64,000 nt of DNA from Zygnema cylindricum (taxonomy: Eukaryota > Streptophyta > Zygnematophyceae > Zygnematales > Zygnemataceae). A program made the position numbers and the translations under genes. The notes beneath the pieces are model-generated. The model was given only the letters and a program-made list of their open reading frames with translations. It was not told the DNA's origin and searched no databases. Numbering within the stretch: the first letter of the stretch is position 1; each line of letters starts with the position of its first letter. The stretch spans positions 186,976 to 250,975 of the forward strand of contig JBBHKE010002052.1 of assembly GCA_037447655.1 (NCBI GenBank), written 5' to 3'. Shown piece after piece: positions 43,530-54,499 of this stretch.

Positions 43530-46458
43530 TTAGCCTGCATATGCGTGAGCAAAGGAAAATCCCTTCACTCCTGGAATGTGGCACTTATAGAGCCCACCAC
43601 CTTTGCCTGTCACAACCGTCACCAACAATAGTTGGTAATTAACAATGTGAATGACTCATTAATTGACAATGAGATTGAATCAAATCCTAAAAGCACCAAC
43701 TCTTGAAGTTAGTTGTTAAGCCTCTTCATCTCTGAACTAGACTACTAAAACCGGCAGTGCCCAGCCATACTTACACAGCTTCCAAAGTTGGAGAGCAAGT
43801 AAAACAAAAAGTGCTCGTTGATTTGTCACTGTGGGCTAAAGCTCCTAGTTCATAAAACATTTTGTTTCAACCAGACTCAAAATTCACAGGTCACGAGCTC
43901 AATCTTATATACGTATCGCAATTCCATTTTCATTACTTGAGAAGTCGACCGCAAACAATATCGAGAGACAGAACGAGAAAAGTTCATAGTCACGGAGAAC
44001 TAACCTGTGCCTTCCTCCAATTTTGTTGTAACGTAGAGCTCACTCAAGTCTTTGCCTGCGGTACATAAGAGCTTCAAGAATTCCATGAGTAAAAAAGTTT
44101 GACAAGAGCCTTGCTTTTTCATAACCTTTTACGAACCAATTTGACATTTTTTGATCCAAGTGAAAGTTTTACAGGTTATGTGACACCAAGAATAATTCCT
44201 CCAGGATTAATCCTAGTTAAATATTAGCACATTTTCTTGGGATCTTACGACAGGAAAAAAACAAGCCAAATAGAACATAAAACATACCGCCAAATGAACA
44301 GGAGGTTGGTCGTGCTGCGGGGATAGTCAGTCTGAAAATTTCTTTGCCTGTTTCTGGGTCCAATTGTCGGACTGTCCCACTCTCTCCTATGGCCACCCAA
44401 AGCTTATCATTTGAATCGATTGCCATCCCATCAGGTAGGCCTGCATGGTAAGAAGGCAAAACCAGTCGAAAGTTATAATAATAAGAGAAACCAAGCATTT
44501 TGAAGTTTACTAGCTTAAAAACAAATCCAAAAGCTCATTTCTATGACAAGTTAAAAACATGCATATTAATTGTCCCTTGCTGACAAGCACTGTACATTGG
44601 AGAAATTGTCAATCCAATGGAAAAAAAGTTATCTTCCATAAAGCAGGATCTGAGGCGCAAATTTACCTTTTTCCTCTTCCTTTCCTGTTTTATCGATTTC
44701 CTCGCATTCAGGAAATTCCACCACTGTCCGGCGATTGTTAATGCTTCCTGTTTCTTCTACATAGTCGAAGCAGTCAACTGTCTGTGGGAAGACATAAAAT
44801 CAAACATGTAAAGCATCAATTGCAAGTACGGCTTATAAGGGGCTTCCGAAACAGTCAAAATTCTTTGAGTCTATGCGACCTTCTGACTAGGAGACTAGGA
44901 GATCGGTCCATTGCTATAATGAGCTAAACTAAGATTTGTGAACAGGATACCCTGTAGATTCAATGGCAGACAGCAGAATCACACATATATCTTGTGATTA
45001 CAAATTTCGATGGTGAGAAACGCTAAATGACCTGCCAAGACTTTGAATGATAGAATACGCACATAAAGAGTGGAATCGATGTAAAAGAACTTGGAACGAT
45101 CAGAGGACCAAGCCAGTCCATTTGATACTGTAGTGGAGGGCACTTTCTCAATTAGTCGTGATTGACCAGGTTCCAACACATACAAGTACCCTTTTTTGGC
45201 CTCCGGATCTGGCCAATCACTACCGTTCATGCTTCCAACCCAAAACCGGCCAGCTGGATCCACCTTTCCATCATTGAACCTGCAAAAGGAGCCCCGAAGA
45301 CAATGCTGAAGGGTCATGGAAAGTTAACCGTGTGAATATATTGTACAAAGATAGGGAAAAGACAAGCTTGGTATTTTTGACGAGCATCGACTATCTGAAT
45401 ATAGCATGCTCTGCCATGATAGGAAATACCAAGAGGTTTGAAATTGTGGTGAGATCAACAGGGTCCACCGGATTTGAAATTGTGATGAGAGTTATGTTCA
45501 TGCAAATGTGCACATAAATACATCGAAAAAATAGAGGCAATTATGGTATTTTATCTTGGAGCAAGGACCATTTTGTTTTTGGAAAGCAGCTTCCTTAATT
45601 GTCCAAGCGTATTTCCACTGTAAAACTGTTACAACCACACATTGGTATCAGAAACTTCATAAGAACATGTACCTGAATTGAGCCCCCCCCTGGCCAAAAG
45701 GAATTGCGGATATCTCCTCTGGAGCTTTCCACATCCCTGACATCAGCACTTCCGTTTCAACATGCACTATCGGTGCCTGCCATTGTCACAAAAAAATACA
45801 TTTTGAATACCCCTCCACTGAAAAATGGAGTTTACAAAGGATCATAAGTGAAGAGGAGAAATGGAAATGTTGGTGAAACTAGACTGCGTGGGAAACAAAG
45901 TTTACATAGTTTGCCTGATCCCCTAAATGTGTCATAGTTTTGTTCTCATTATCAACATATCAGCTGACCACAAGCTTATCCAATCATCAAAGAGGTCTTA
46001 ACTCTCACTTCAACTGTCAAAAATCACGACATTATAATGCAGAGTTTTGATTCGGATTTGTAACTATTATTGTTGCTGTTCCATGTTATTGAATAGTCAG
46101 ACGTTACCAAATTTATTGAATGTTGCTCAGCAACTCATTAACAAGAAAGCATGCAAGCTGGTAACAACAAGTCAGAACATGCAATCATAGTAAATGCTGT
46201 ATTTTGTATCCCTGACTCGATATAAGTTTCATTCGCAGCTTCTACCTCCATAGCTGCTAGAAGACCTCCTCTGTCACGTGGCACAATGCAGCCAACCTTC
46301 TGAGGTGTATCCAGCTTTTTATGCGCTCCGCTTAGAGAATCGTACCAGAATATCTTTTGTCCTAGGGTGTCCACAAAGTACACACTCCCAGTGGCATCAC
46401 ATACTGGAGACTCTCCACACTCTGTTTTGCAGTCAAGCGCTTGAATGCAACTTGCCAT
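43530..46458 (-). CDS. SMP-30/regucalcin-like gluconolactonase, 7 exons
   Basis: Minus-strand exons 46458-46246, 45776-45673, 45279-45063, 44781-44667, 44440-44288, 44055-44005 and 43606-43530 total 930 bp, 309 residues, all in phase. The protein is a six-bladed propeller lactonase that hydrolyses sugar lactones with a divalent metal. Landmarks: CKTECGESPV (metal ligand E16), RFNDGKVDPAGRFWVGSMNG (N108), TTVSNGLAWSSD (N159), VDCFDYVEETGSINNRRTVV, GLPDGMAIDSNDKLWVA (D220), SCSFGG|KDLSELYVTT and the C-terminus GGGLYKCHIPGVKGFSFAHAY with a final AG. Length equals animal regucalcin (about 300). No signal peptide is seen. The join of exons 1 and 2 (AME|APIV) is less like the family than the rest. 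A decayed copy of exon 5 and its upstream intron lies at about 50595-50860. Confidence 0.92.
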
Positions 46459-47414
46459 GACTCCCGACTTGTTTGCTGAGACTAGAATTGACTCACGAAT
46501 GGAACAAGTAGTACGACGGTGAAGTATGTGTGTTGTAACTTTCGTGTTTCGGTATCTTAGTTTATGAAGAAGCTTATATTGTGACAGACAGTATCACACA
46601 CTCACTACATACACTTTCTTGTTCTTCTCTGCACTAAAGTTGAGGGTAACCTCGTGAATTCTTTTCAAGGTATGCTCAGTTCATAAATATTTATAGCCTT
46701 CATTATTGTTCTTTGAATTGTGAGATGAGGAAACCTCGCAAGATTCATAGCAAATGCCTTTGGCTGATTTCAGTGCACCGTGAATCGTTAACAGCGTAAC
46801 GCTAATTCACTGCAGGCTGTTTTTAGCTCCTCAACATAAAATAGCGTTGATAAAACTAATTTTCCCTTTCATACCATAATTCAATAAGCGGTGAAAAATC
46901 GTTCACGTCAAGCTAAACTATATTTGATAACCTTAAATAAATCAGGTCCATCCCATTTAATGATTGATGCTAATAGTGTTTAAAGGCGTGGCAGTCGCCC
47001 AGCTTGTCGGTAAAAACTTCTGCTATTGGAGAAGGCTGTTGGCTGACCGATTCGAAATAACCACGTGGCGAACATACACATGACCGTAGTGGATTCATTG
47101 CCTTTACCTATGGATGGCTGCCACGCGGCATGAACATAAAGCAGTAAATAAAATGTATACCCTGGCGTGAGCATCCGGAGGACGTGTCAGCACGACGATG
47201 TGACTAGAGAATATGGAACAGCCGGAGAGATGGGAGCGTACATGCAAGCAACGGAGTACCTATAATCGCGCCTATCCGTGCACAAGTTGCTGTATCACTG
47301 TACGGATTGTACATGGAAATACCTGGATATTCAGAATTTATCTGCACTCTAAACAGCAAGATCTGACGGTTAGGCTTATGTCCACAAAGTAAGGAGGTGA
47401 ATAAGTGCTGATTA
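46459..47414. other. Intergenic region, SMP-30 / NYN-A, left part
   Basis: 5' flank of SMP-30. At about 46770 CACCGTGAATCGTTAACAGC marks one end of a CACCG-family MITE whose other end may be GATGCTAATAGTGTTTAAAG near 46965. No gene recognised. Confidence 0.45.
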
Positions 47415-48004
47415 TCGCAAAGACGAGATATAATGATTTATCGCTCATAGCTACATAATAAACTACACCGTGAATCGCTATTAGCGTAATAAAAAATATA
47501 GCGTAATGAAACAATTAGCGTACTTTACGGTAAATTGTGTTTTTTCGGGTACACCATGATACTAATTTATCATGTACTCTAATTTGTAAACTGCTTTGTA
47601 AAAATTTTCGGCACATAATATGTCCATACTAAAACATGTATATGTACGAAATTGTTCAAATCGTACGCCGTCGCGTTTTGGTCCGAATGTTTTAACTGGT
47701 CCGAATAGATCCGAATACAATATGGGTCTTAAGGTCATATTGTATGTTTTGCATACAATAGGCATATTGTATGGGCCTACTTTCACCTACTTTTGAACTA
47801 TGAACTCAACCCTGTTACTATTTTATTTCATTTTGCGGCCAATACAATATGGGTCTTAACTCTTAAGGCCATATTGTATGTTTTGCATACAATAGGCATA
47901 TTGTATGGGCAAACGGTCACCTACTTTTGAACTATGTCGCAAAGAAGAGATATAATGATTTATCGCTCATAGCTACATAATAAACTAGTAACGATTCACG
48001 GTGT
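47415..48004. mobile_element. Nested MITE cluster with 51-bp flank duplication
   Basis: A CACCG-family element opens at 47466 after TA and closes with ACGATTCACGGTG then TA at about 48004. Inside are two right-end fragments of the 8-bp TSD transposon family, each ending ACTTTTGAACTATG (at 47806 and 47936). The 51 bp just left of the outer element (47415-47465, TCGCAAAGACGAGATATAAT at its start) is repeated with one mismatch at 47937-47987 inside it. This implies rearrangement after insertion. The cluster ends about 97 bp before the NYN-A start codon. Confidence 0.7.
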
Positions 48005-48100
48005 AGTGCATGGCTGATGGGTATGGCATTTCCTACTCTATCGCGGTTTTTGTGAACTTTTGTCCTGCTCTAGTAAATAACTCTTTTGGCATCCATTACC

Positions 48101-50153
48101 ATGGCGACAGCAATCCACTCAAGCATCTGCCATGAAAATTTTGCGAGTTATTCTATTTTAAAAGCGAATATCAGGGAACAGACTACTGTTCCTAAAGTTA
48201 GAGTGCTTTTGGTGCCGGCAAAGAGTAATAAACGCAGTTCTAAACAGCCTTTGACAACGATATCTACTCAAAAGACAAAATCAAATACTCGTCTTAAACA
48301 TTGGAGAAACTGGAATGGAAGTGTATCCGTACGAGCAGCACAAGCAGTTGACATGGAGTCAGTGAGTATCTCAACTTGCAGCTTTTTCATGGCATTTTTT
48401 ACTGAAGTTACTAACGATGACAGAGTGTGAAGCCTTGCACACTGCTACATTCGTGAGTCACATCGTATAAATTAGTTACCTCAGTTTATTTTTATTTTTA
48501 CTATTGTGGATATTAAGTATTAACACACAATTATAAAGGAAAATGCGTCTTATATAATTGACATTTGCATGTTTCTCCAGAAGACAGTAACTCAACAGCA
48601 AATGCAACTTGTACCATATGATACGCATATTATACTCTTATAACATGATATTTGTATTGTGCAAACACAAGTCTTGCATTGTACAAAGGCCTATCGTTGA
48701 AGGCTGTACTGCTATGGTTGATTGATAATAATTTGGCTGATAGCTTACATCCACGGTAGAGGACAGGCTCTAGCAACCTTGCCGCAAGCCAGTAACGACG
48801 TCGGTATGTCCTGTCACTTTAGAGGCAGTAGAGCTTATGTGAAGGTTTTAAATATTGTTATCTTTGCGGACTCTAATGTACGTTTTATTTAATAGGGTTT
48901 GAATTTAATGATGAAGGAGAAAATTGAAGGAATGGCGTTCATTGTTTAAAGTTGAGATAGCTAAATGGAAGCCTGCAGTGTCCTGTGTCTGTATGGTGGG
49001 ACATAGAGAATTGTGGAGTGCCGTCTGGAGTGGAACCAGGCGCCATTGCCGGAAATATTCGCCGTGCTCTAGCAGGCGAGGGTGTTTTTGGAAGCCTTTC
49101 TATTTCCGCATACTGTGACACACATACTTTGCCTTTCACAGTAAGGAAAGGCCTCAGTGCCAGCCATGTGAGCCTCCAAGATGTGCCAAGAGGTAAGTCT
49201 GTGTGTACACGTGAATGGCAGAATGCAGGTGTTATTTTAAATATTAGCAAGCTTTTGATCTTTTTCTCATGGCGGACCGGCCTGTCCTTTACACCACTAG
49301 CTGTTGTAATCCCTCTAAATGCGATTTTCCTTTTCTTTTTTGCTTATGAAAACATTGCTTATAACATTTATTTAATGAAACCTGTTATGTTTCCACGTCT
49401 TCCTCTGACCAGGTCTTAATGTGCAATATCTGTTATATTAACGTTCTTGGATCTGTTACTGACTTTTTTCATTGACTGACGGGTTACATGATAGTGAATT
49501 CGTTCTTTAAGCTCACAAGTATCAATTTTCTCATTGTGTTTTTAAAGACCTTTCTTTGTACTTCCATAAGTCTTCTACCAGCATGCTTGTTGGCTGCAGG
49601 TGGCAAAGATTCGAGTGACAAGGCTATCCTAGTTGACATGCTTCTCTGGGCTCTTCAACACCCGCCACCTGCTCACATGTTGCTCATAACTAATGATCAA
49701 GGTTTTTCAAAGGCACTCCATGCATTGCGTCAGCTGCGATACAGAGTGAGTATATCCTGCGTCCCTTCGAAGGAAGTTCAAGCCAGTCTGCTAAGAGGAG
49801 CTGTCAATGACGAATGGGAGTGGCCGCAAATGGCCAACGGTAGCTGTGTGGCACTTCACTCGGTGCCAAATGTGAATAGTGTGACCAAATTGAAATCGTG
49901 TGAAGTTTCTCCCTCTGAAATATTGAAAACTCCTCCGGGTAGAGTTTTGAACAAACCAGCTACAGAGCAACAGGTGCCTGATATCAAAAATTCTTTAAAA
50001 CCTGCAAATGGGCCAGAGAAAAAACCGAATAGTGTTAAGAACTCTCCTAAACCTGCAAATGGACCAGAGAAAAAACCGAATAGTGTTAAGAACTCTTCTA
50101 AACCTGCAAATGGACCAGATAAAAAGGGCATCGTTAACAAGGATGTAGGATGA
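48101..50153 (+). CDS. NYN-domain (MARF1/limkain-b1-like) protein, copy A, with putative transit-peptide exon
   Basis: Proposed exons 48101-48361, 48979-49192 and 49600-50153 give 342 residues with phases 0, 1. Exon 1 (MATAIHSSICHENFASYSIL to VRAAQAVDMES|) is Ser/Thr/Lys-rich and ends like a chloroplast transit peptide. Exon 2 begins CPVSVWWDIENCGVPSGVEP, the start of a NYN nuclease-like domain. Exon 3 holds GGKDSSDKAILVDMLLWALQ, LLITNDQGFSKALHALRQ and three 17-residue repeats (KPANGPEKKPNSVKN) and stops soon after. The ATG that starts copy B is present here at 48965 but out of frame owing to a 4-bp net loss, so this copy must start elsewhere or is dead. The exon 1 to exon 2 join is inferred from phase and from a CTGCAG acceptor with a weak pyrimidine tract. 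NYN proteins bind or cleave RNA; the substrate is unknown. The C-terminal 260 residues or so of copy B are missing. Confidence 0.65.
48755..50150. repeat. Inverted segmental duplication, arm 1 (pairs with about 59890-61135)
   Basis: Coding and flanking DNA of copy A match copy B on the opposite strand. Non-coding homology begins with GTAGAGGACAGGCTCTAGCA (48756 here; inverted near 61115-61135) and continues through TGTCCTGTCACTTTAGAGGC. The match runs through both exons and the intron border and ends within the 51-bp minisatellite. Confidence 0.85.
49985..50135 (+). repeat. 51-bp coding minisatellite in NYN-A, about 3 units
   Basis: The unit AAAAACTCTCCTAAACCTGC plus the following 31 bp encodes 17 residues, KNSPKPANGPEKKPNSV. 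The last two units are almost identical. The same repeat family, with more and more divergent units, is in NYN-B. Confidence 0.88.
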
Positions 50154-50594
50154 TCTCACGTTTTTGAGTGTCCCTATCAGACGGAATTGAAAATCATGGA
50201 AGGTGTGTTTTGAGGCTTCATATGTCATTTTTCTCGCTTGGCAATGATCCTCCGGTTCTTTGAAGGTCTCAGGGATTGGACGCCTATATCCATGTTCACA
50301 AGCAGAAACCATATACGTGACAATAGATAAAATTGTCGGCAGTTATATCTCCATCAGAGCCAATGTTCTTGTATGAAATATAGCATTAAGCAAAAAGCCT
50401 TTTTCCGTAGGCGGTAACATGTATTAAACAACGTGTGCTTTCTGCCAATTGGAATTTGGTACCAGGACTGGCTTAAGTGTAAGGCATTCTATGCAGAGAA
50501 TTATGTGAAGTGTGCTAGCTCATTAGTTTCCTTGCTCACTTATGAATTTGCTTTGATCCTCATGCTTTTGCTTTTGCAGGCATGTTTTGTGTGA
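50154..50594. other. Downstream of NYN-A, nothing recognised
   Basis: Lies between the premature stop of NYN-A and the SMP-30 exon copy. It has no similarity that I can see to the rest of the copy B coding region, so the duplication breakpoint is near 50150. Confidence 0.45.
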
Positions 50595-50860
50595 GTTCAG
50601 TGTGAGAATTTCGTGGCCTGCTTCTTGGTGCACTTGTCCGACTGTCTCGCCCTCTCCTATGGCCGCCCAAAGTACATCATCTGAATCGATTGTCATAAAC
50701 AGCAAGAGGGCAAAAGCAGTCTAAATCATAATAATAATGGAAACTAAACATGCTGTAACTTACTGGCTAATTGGCAAAAAAACCAAAAGCTCGTTTCGGT
50801 GACAAATTAATGGACATGCATATTAACTATCCTTTCCCGACAAGTGGTATACGCGAGAGA
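50595..50860 (-). pseudogene. Decayed duplicate of SMP-30 exon 5 and adjoining intron
   Basis: Minus-strand translation gives MTIDSDDVLWAAIGEGETVG, corresponding to MAIDSNDKLWVAIGESGTVR of the intact gene, then QVHQEAGHEILTL against QLDPETGKEIFRL. The homology continues into intron DNA: ATAATAATGGAAACTAAACATG against ATAATAAGAGAAACCAAGCATT, and GGACATGCATATTAACTATC against AACATGCATATTAATTGTC. The GLPDG acceptor side is lost. It is isolated from any other SMP-30 exon. Confidence 0.83.
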
Positions 50861-52203
50861 AAATGTACTTGACACTGAAGTTGCGCAATTAGTTCCGGAA
50901 GCCTTGCAGTTCACTATGATCCGGCTGGACAAAATTCTGAATTGAAGGTGTGGGATCAAACCTTTTCACTCGCTGAACAAAATTTATTGAATCACAGTGT
51001 AAATTCCCTCACAAGGATAAGAGCAACTTAAGATGGTTTAATACGCACTAGCCGGCCAACCAGTTGAAACATGTCAAGGATAACTCCACAGTTATGAGTC
51101 GCTATTACGACCACGTTCGACCGACTATGGTCATTCCTATTTGCTCCCAAATTAGCATGGTTATTCCCTGGGTACAAATGCTGGTGGAGACGTAATTTCA
51201 GACCAATGCATAATGATCCACTATCAAAGTTTTTACTTTTGGAGGTGTTGATTTACATATAATACCTGAGTAGAAGCCATCGTACACGAACAAGCGATTA
51301 GCAAGTTGAGATATAAAAAAATGCTTCGAAATCGTCCAAAGTTCATTGGAAATGGGATCATTTGTTTGCAAACTCCCAAGGAGCTTTTGACTACTTCCCA
51401 GCGGTCGCAACTACTTCCTCAATTGTTTCGACATCACTGAGGTTCATAATCCCTGCTGATAAATAAACTCTTAATCGGTAACAGCAGATGATTTCTAGGG
51501 GCCAGAAGTCAGTTTTGACATAAATTGTGCTTTTGGCATTAGTTTTTCCAGCTTCGTTTTGAGAATAAGACTAGTGATCATCCTTGAAAGAACTCATAAA
51601 GACACTCCTGTAAACAGTTCAACATAGATGATTTCTCACATTAACAATAAAAACGTTGTGATCCAGACACTGAGAATGGAAACAAGTAGGGCACAAATGG
51701 AGAGAGGTACCTAAGAATCTTCACGTGTCCGATTACACACACACTTTGCCTCTCATGCGAGCCTAAGGAGCACCCAATTCATTTAGACACCATTATTGCG
51801 AGAGACAAATGGTAGTTTCCTCTCACACCATCTATCGATACAACGAATTGCCAAATAAGCAAGAACCAAAATTTCTAAAACTAGGAAAATGAAAAAAAAA
51901 CTGCTACCTTCAAAAAGATTTCATAAAATTGTCTACACGGAACTTGATAGGTACATCTATGAATTATGTCTACGAACCATACTGTTCTGTCAGTACAGAC
52001 TTTGCTACTAATCCAGGCCGGCCACAAACAAAATAAATCAGGAAACTAGCGCAAACCAAAAGGTGTTTCCATAATATTCTCATTCCCAAGGGGACACACT
52101 AAATGCCATAAAAACCTTGAATGTTTTGCGCAATCTAGCATGTCCTAATCTGAACCTGATTCAAGAGTAATGCACTGCTGGATCTGATCACAACCACCAA
52201 TTA
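50861..52203. other. 1.3-kb stretch downstream of BTA1-like gene
   Basis: No gene established. A minus-strand frame at 51410-51261 (NELWTISKHFFISQLANRLF to FYSG followed by a GTATTA donor-like site) has some protein-like character, but I do not recognise it. The C-terminal BtaA-like half of a full betaine lipid synthase was looked for here and not found. Confidence 0.4.
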
Positions 52204-54468
52204 TTAACGTGGAGGAAAATGACGTCCAAGCCAGACATAGAAAGGGGGCTTCAGTATTGGAACATAAGGTATGGAACCTCTGCTGTTTATCTCAATTACT
52301 GCACACCAACCCCACCATTTGATAAGGACATACATCACTAATGCATGATTTTTCAAAGCCGTAACTCCTCCAGTTTGAAGTCGGACTTGAGCTTCAAAAA
52401 TAAACAGCATCGAAGACATAAGCATACATACTTATGTAGACATTATATTTGTCTTCATATGCAAAGGACATATTTCCAAAAAAAAAGTGTCAAAATTGCA
52501 ACAGCAGTAGCAAACTTGAATAGAGACTGAGAAACCAAAAACGAAAAGTGGAGGACAAATGAGATGTTGAATTCCACTACCTTTTTGAAGGCGATGGTCA
52601 ATGTACATTCGACGCTCAGGTCCGAGGTCTATGCCATCAAGGTCAAAAATGGCTCGCCAAAACCACCTGGTCAGATAGCTGTGCTGCCGGGATGGGTGAT
52701 CGTATTTGCTCGACGTATAAAAATCAGCGATGCCAAAGATGCCTGACCGACTGTCAAGGTAGGAAATTGCCTTGTCAACAGCATCCATAAAGGGTGGAAT
52801 CACTGCACAAGATATCTTTTGATTATTACACACTAAAGCAGCCATAAACCATGTTCAAATGTGTGAAAACATTCAGAAACGCTATTCTGATTACCCTGTA
52901 ACATACGGTATTATACAGTGTAATACGGGTATAGTATGGAGTGACCACATATAGCATTTGCAATTGTTTCGCACATTTGAACTATGCCATAAACATACTC
53001 AAGCAAAGCACACAGCCTTGAAAGCAGGAAGTAGGTTGGACTGCCACTGATCCTTAAATGACTTACTGGAGAGCGAATACGAGAATGTAACCAGCTTTGC
53101 CTGCCCTTCTACAGGCACAAAGTCACAGACATCGCCCTCCACAACCTCAACATTGCTCCAACCCTTCTCTGCAACCTTTTGTTTAGCTACCTCACAGAGG
53201 GGACCACAAAGGTCTACCATATAAATCTTCGTGAACTTTGTAAGGTCCATATAGTCAGACATCATATCTATATTTTCTCCCGTGCCACCACCCAAGTCAA
53301 CCCACACCAATCCCGATTGGTCCTCCATCGCCTCGACTTGTCCAGCACAAGCTTGCAGTAACGGGCGACGGCCATGGAGGAAGTTCGCTCTGAAGCGATC
53401 ATCTGCCCCAATAAAAGAGGTAAAAGATGCAAGTCATTCTCAAGCACTCGTAATGGTGTATCACAGGCTTGAAAACATCACAAAGTTGAGTGTCAAGTCG
53501 AAAGAGCAAGACAATAATCGAAATACCGAGGCCAAGGTTGGAGATTTCTGCCAGTGACTCAATGAAATTTAGATCCTCGATGTTGGTTAATGAAAGACTG
53601 GAACTTGTCAAAAATTGGATTCTGACATAAACGGGAAAGAAGAGTGACGGAAGAAAGAGAGGACGAGAGAATATCGTGTTTGACTACTGAGAACAACTTA
53701 GCTTGTGATAGCCCAATCACAGGTTAAGTTGTTCTCAGTAGTCAAACACTACCTACTCTTTCTCTCCCGCTTACGTCAGAATCCAATATTTGACAAGTTC
53801 CAGTCATTTAATAAGCAAAATCCAGAGGATCTAAACAAATGTCACGAATGGATACACTTTCCCACTCCCTAACTTTGTAACTTGACCTGGCTTAAGATAC
53901 TGATTAGTTATGGACCAAGCTCAACAAAATGAGAGGAACTTGCAAAAACCTATTCATACATTCTTCTTTTCATCAGAAGGAAAACAAGGCCGCTGAAGTG
54001 CATCGGAAGATAAAGGGGGGAACACATCAGTTCTTGGAACTGTGGAAAGATAGAAAGACATCGTTAACAAAGCAAGTTGCAGGATGACTAAGACAGACTC
54101 GACTCGTCCGCATGTTCGATAAAAAGTGGAAAAGAGACAGGAGTGCTCCCTAAAGAGCTGTACACTTTCTGAAGACAAGACTGAAAATAGTGACACAACT
54201 GAAAATCTAATGCGGATTTAGACAGGCTATAGGAGTCTGGACATGAGCAAGAAAAAAGCTACTGGCGACTCGAAAGATACTCCATGAGACAGCTACATAA
54301 GACAGTTACATGAGACAGTTACATCCGTCGGCCTGTCGACTTACACGCATGCGCCTGTGGACCATAAAAAGAATCGAGGCGTTCCTTGTGCGTGTCGCCA
54401 CTAATGGCCGACAACCACATGCTCTTTAATACGAGCATGTCGTCGTACAAACCGCGGACGAACTGCAT
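52204..54468 (-). CDS. BTA1: Betaine lipid synthase-type methyltransferase (BtaB-like domain of BTA1), 4 exons
   Basis: Minus-strand exons 54499-54345 (first in-frame ATG at 54468), 53402-53067, 52802-52581 and 52298-52204 join in phase to about 258 residues. SGDTHKERLDSFYGPQAHAY and DRFRANFLHGRRPLL lead into the SAM-binding loop VWVDLGGGTGENIDMM, then VEGDVCDFVP, SYSLSMIPPFMDAVDKAISY, ADFYTSSKYDHPSRQHSYLT, FDLDGIDLGPERRMYIDHRL and NSRGSIPYVPILKPPFYVWL. This tracks the algal BTA1 methyltransferase domain, which makes the trimethylated betaine headgroup of DGTS in ER membranes. The open frame extends upstream of the ATG into exon 54499, so a 5' exon may be missing. The frame stops after FYVWLGRHFPPR, so the second (BtaA-like, aminocarboxypropyl transferase) domain is absent or the stop lies in an unrecognised intron. 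Intron 1 holds a 210-bp hairpin. Confidence 0.85.
53596..53805. repeat. 210-bp near-perfect hairpin in BTA1 intron
   Basis: GACTGGAACTTGTCAAAAAT at the left is inverted at the right (ATTTGACAAGTTCCAGTC). TGTTTGACTACTGAGAACAA with CTTA at 53677-53700 is a perfect inverted match to 53724-53747, with a loop of about 23 bp that itself pairs partly (TTGTGAT/ATCACA). Arms are about 80-105 bp. Probably a small foldback MITE; a hairpin small RNA precursor is possible. Confidence 0.88.
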
Positions 54469-54499
54469 GGCGGAAGGAGCTGAGAACGACAGGAATTTG

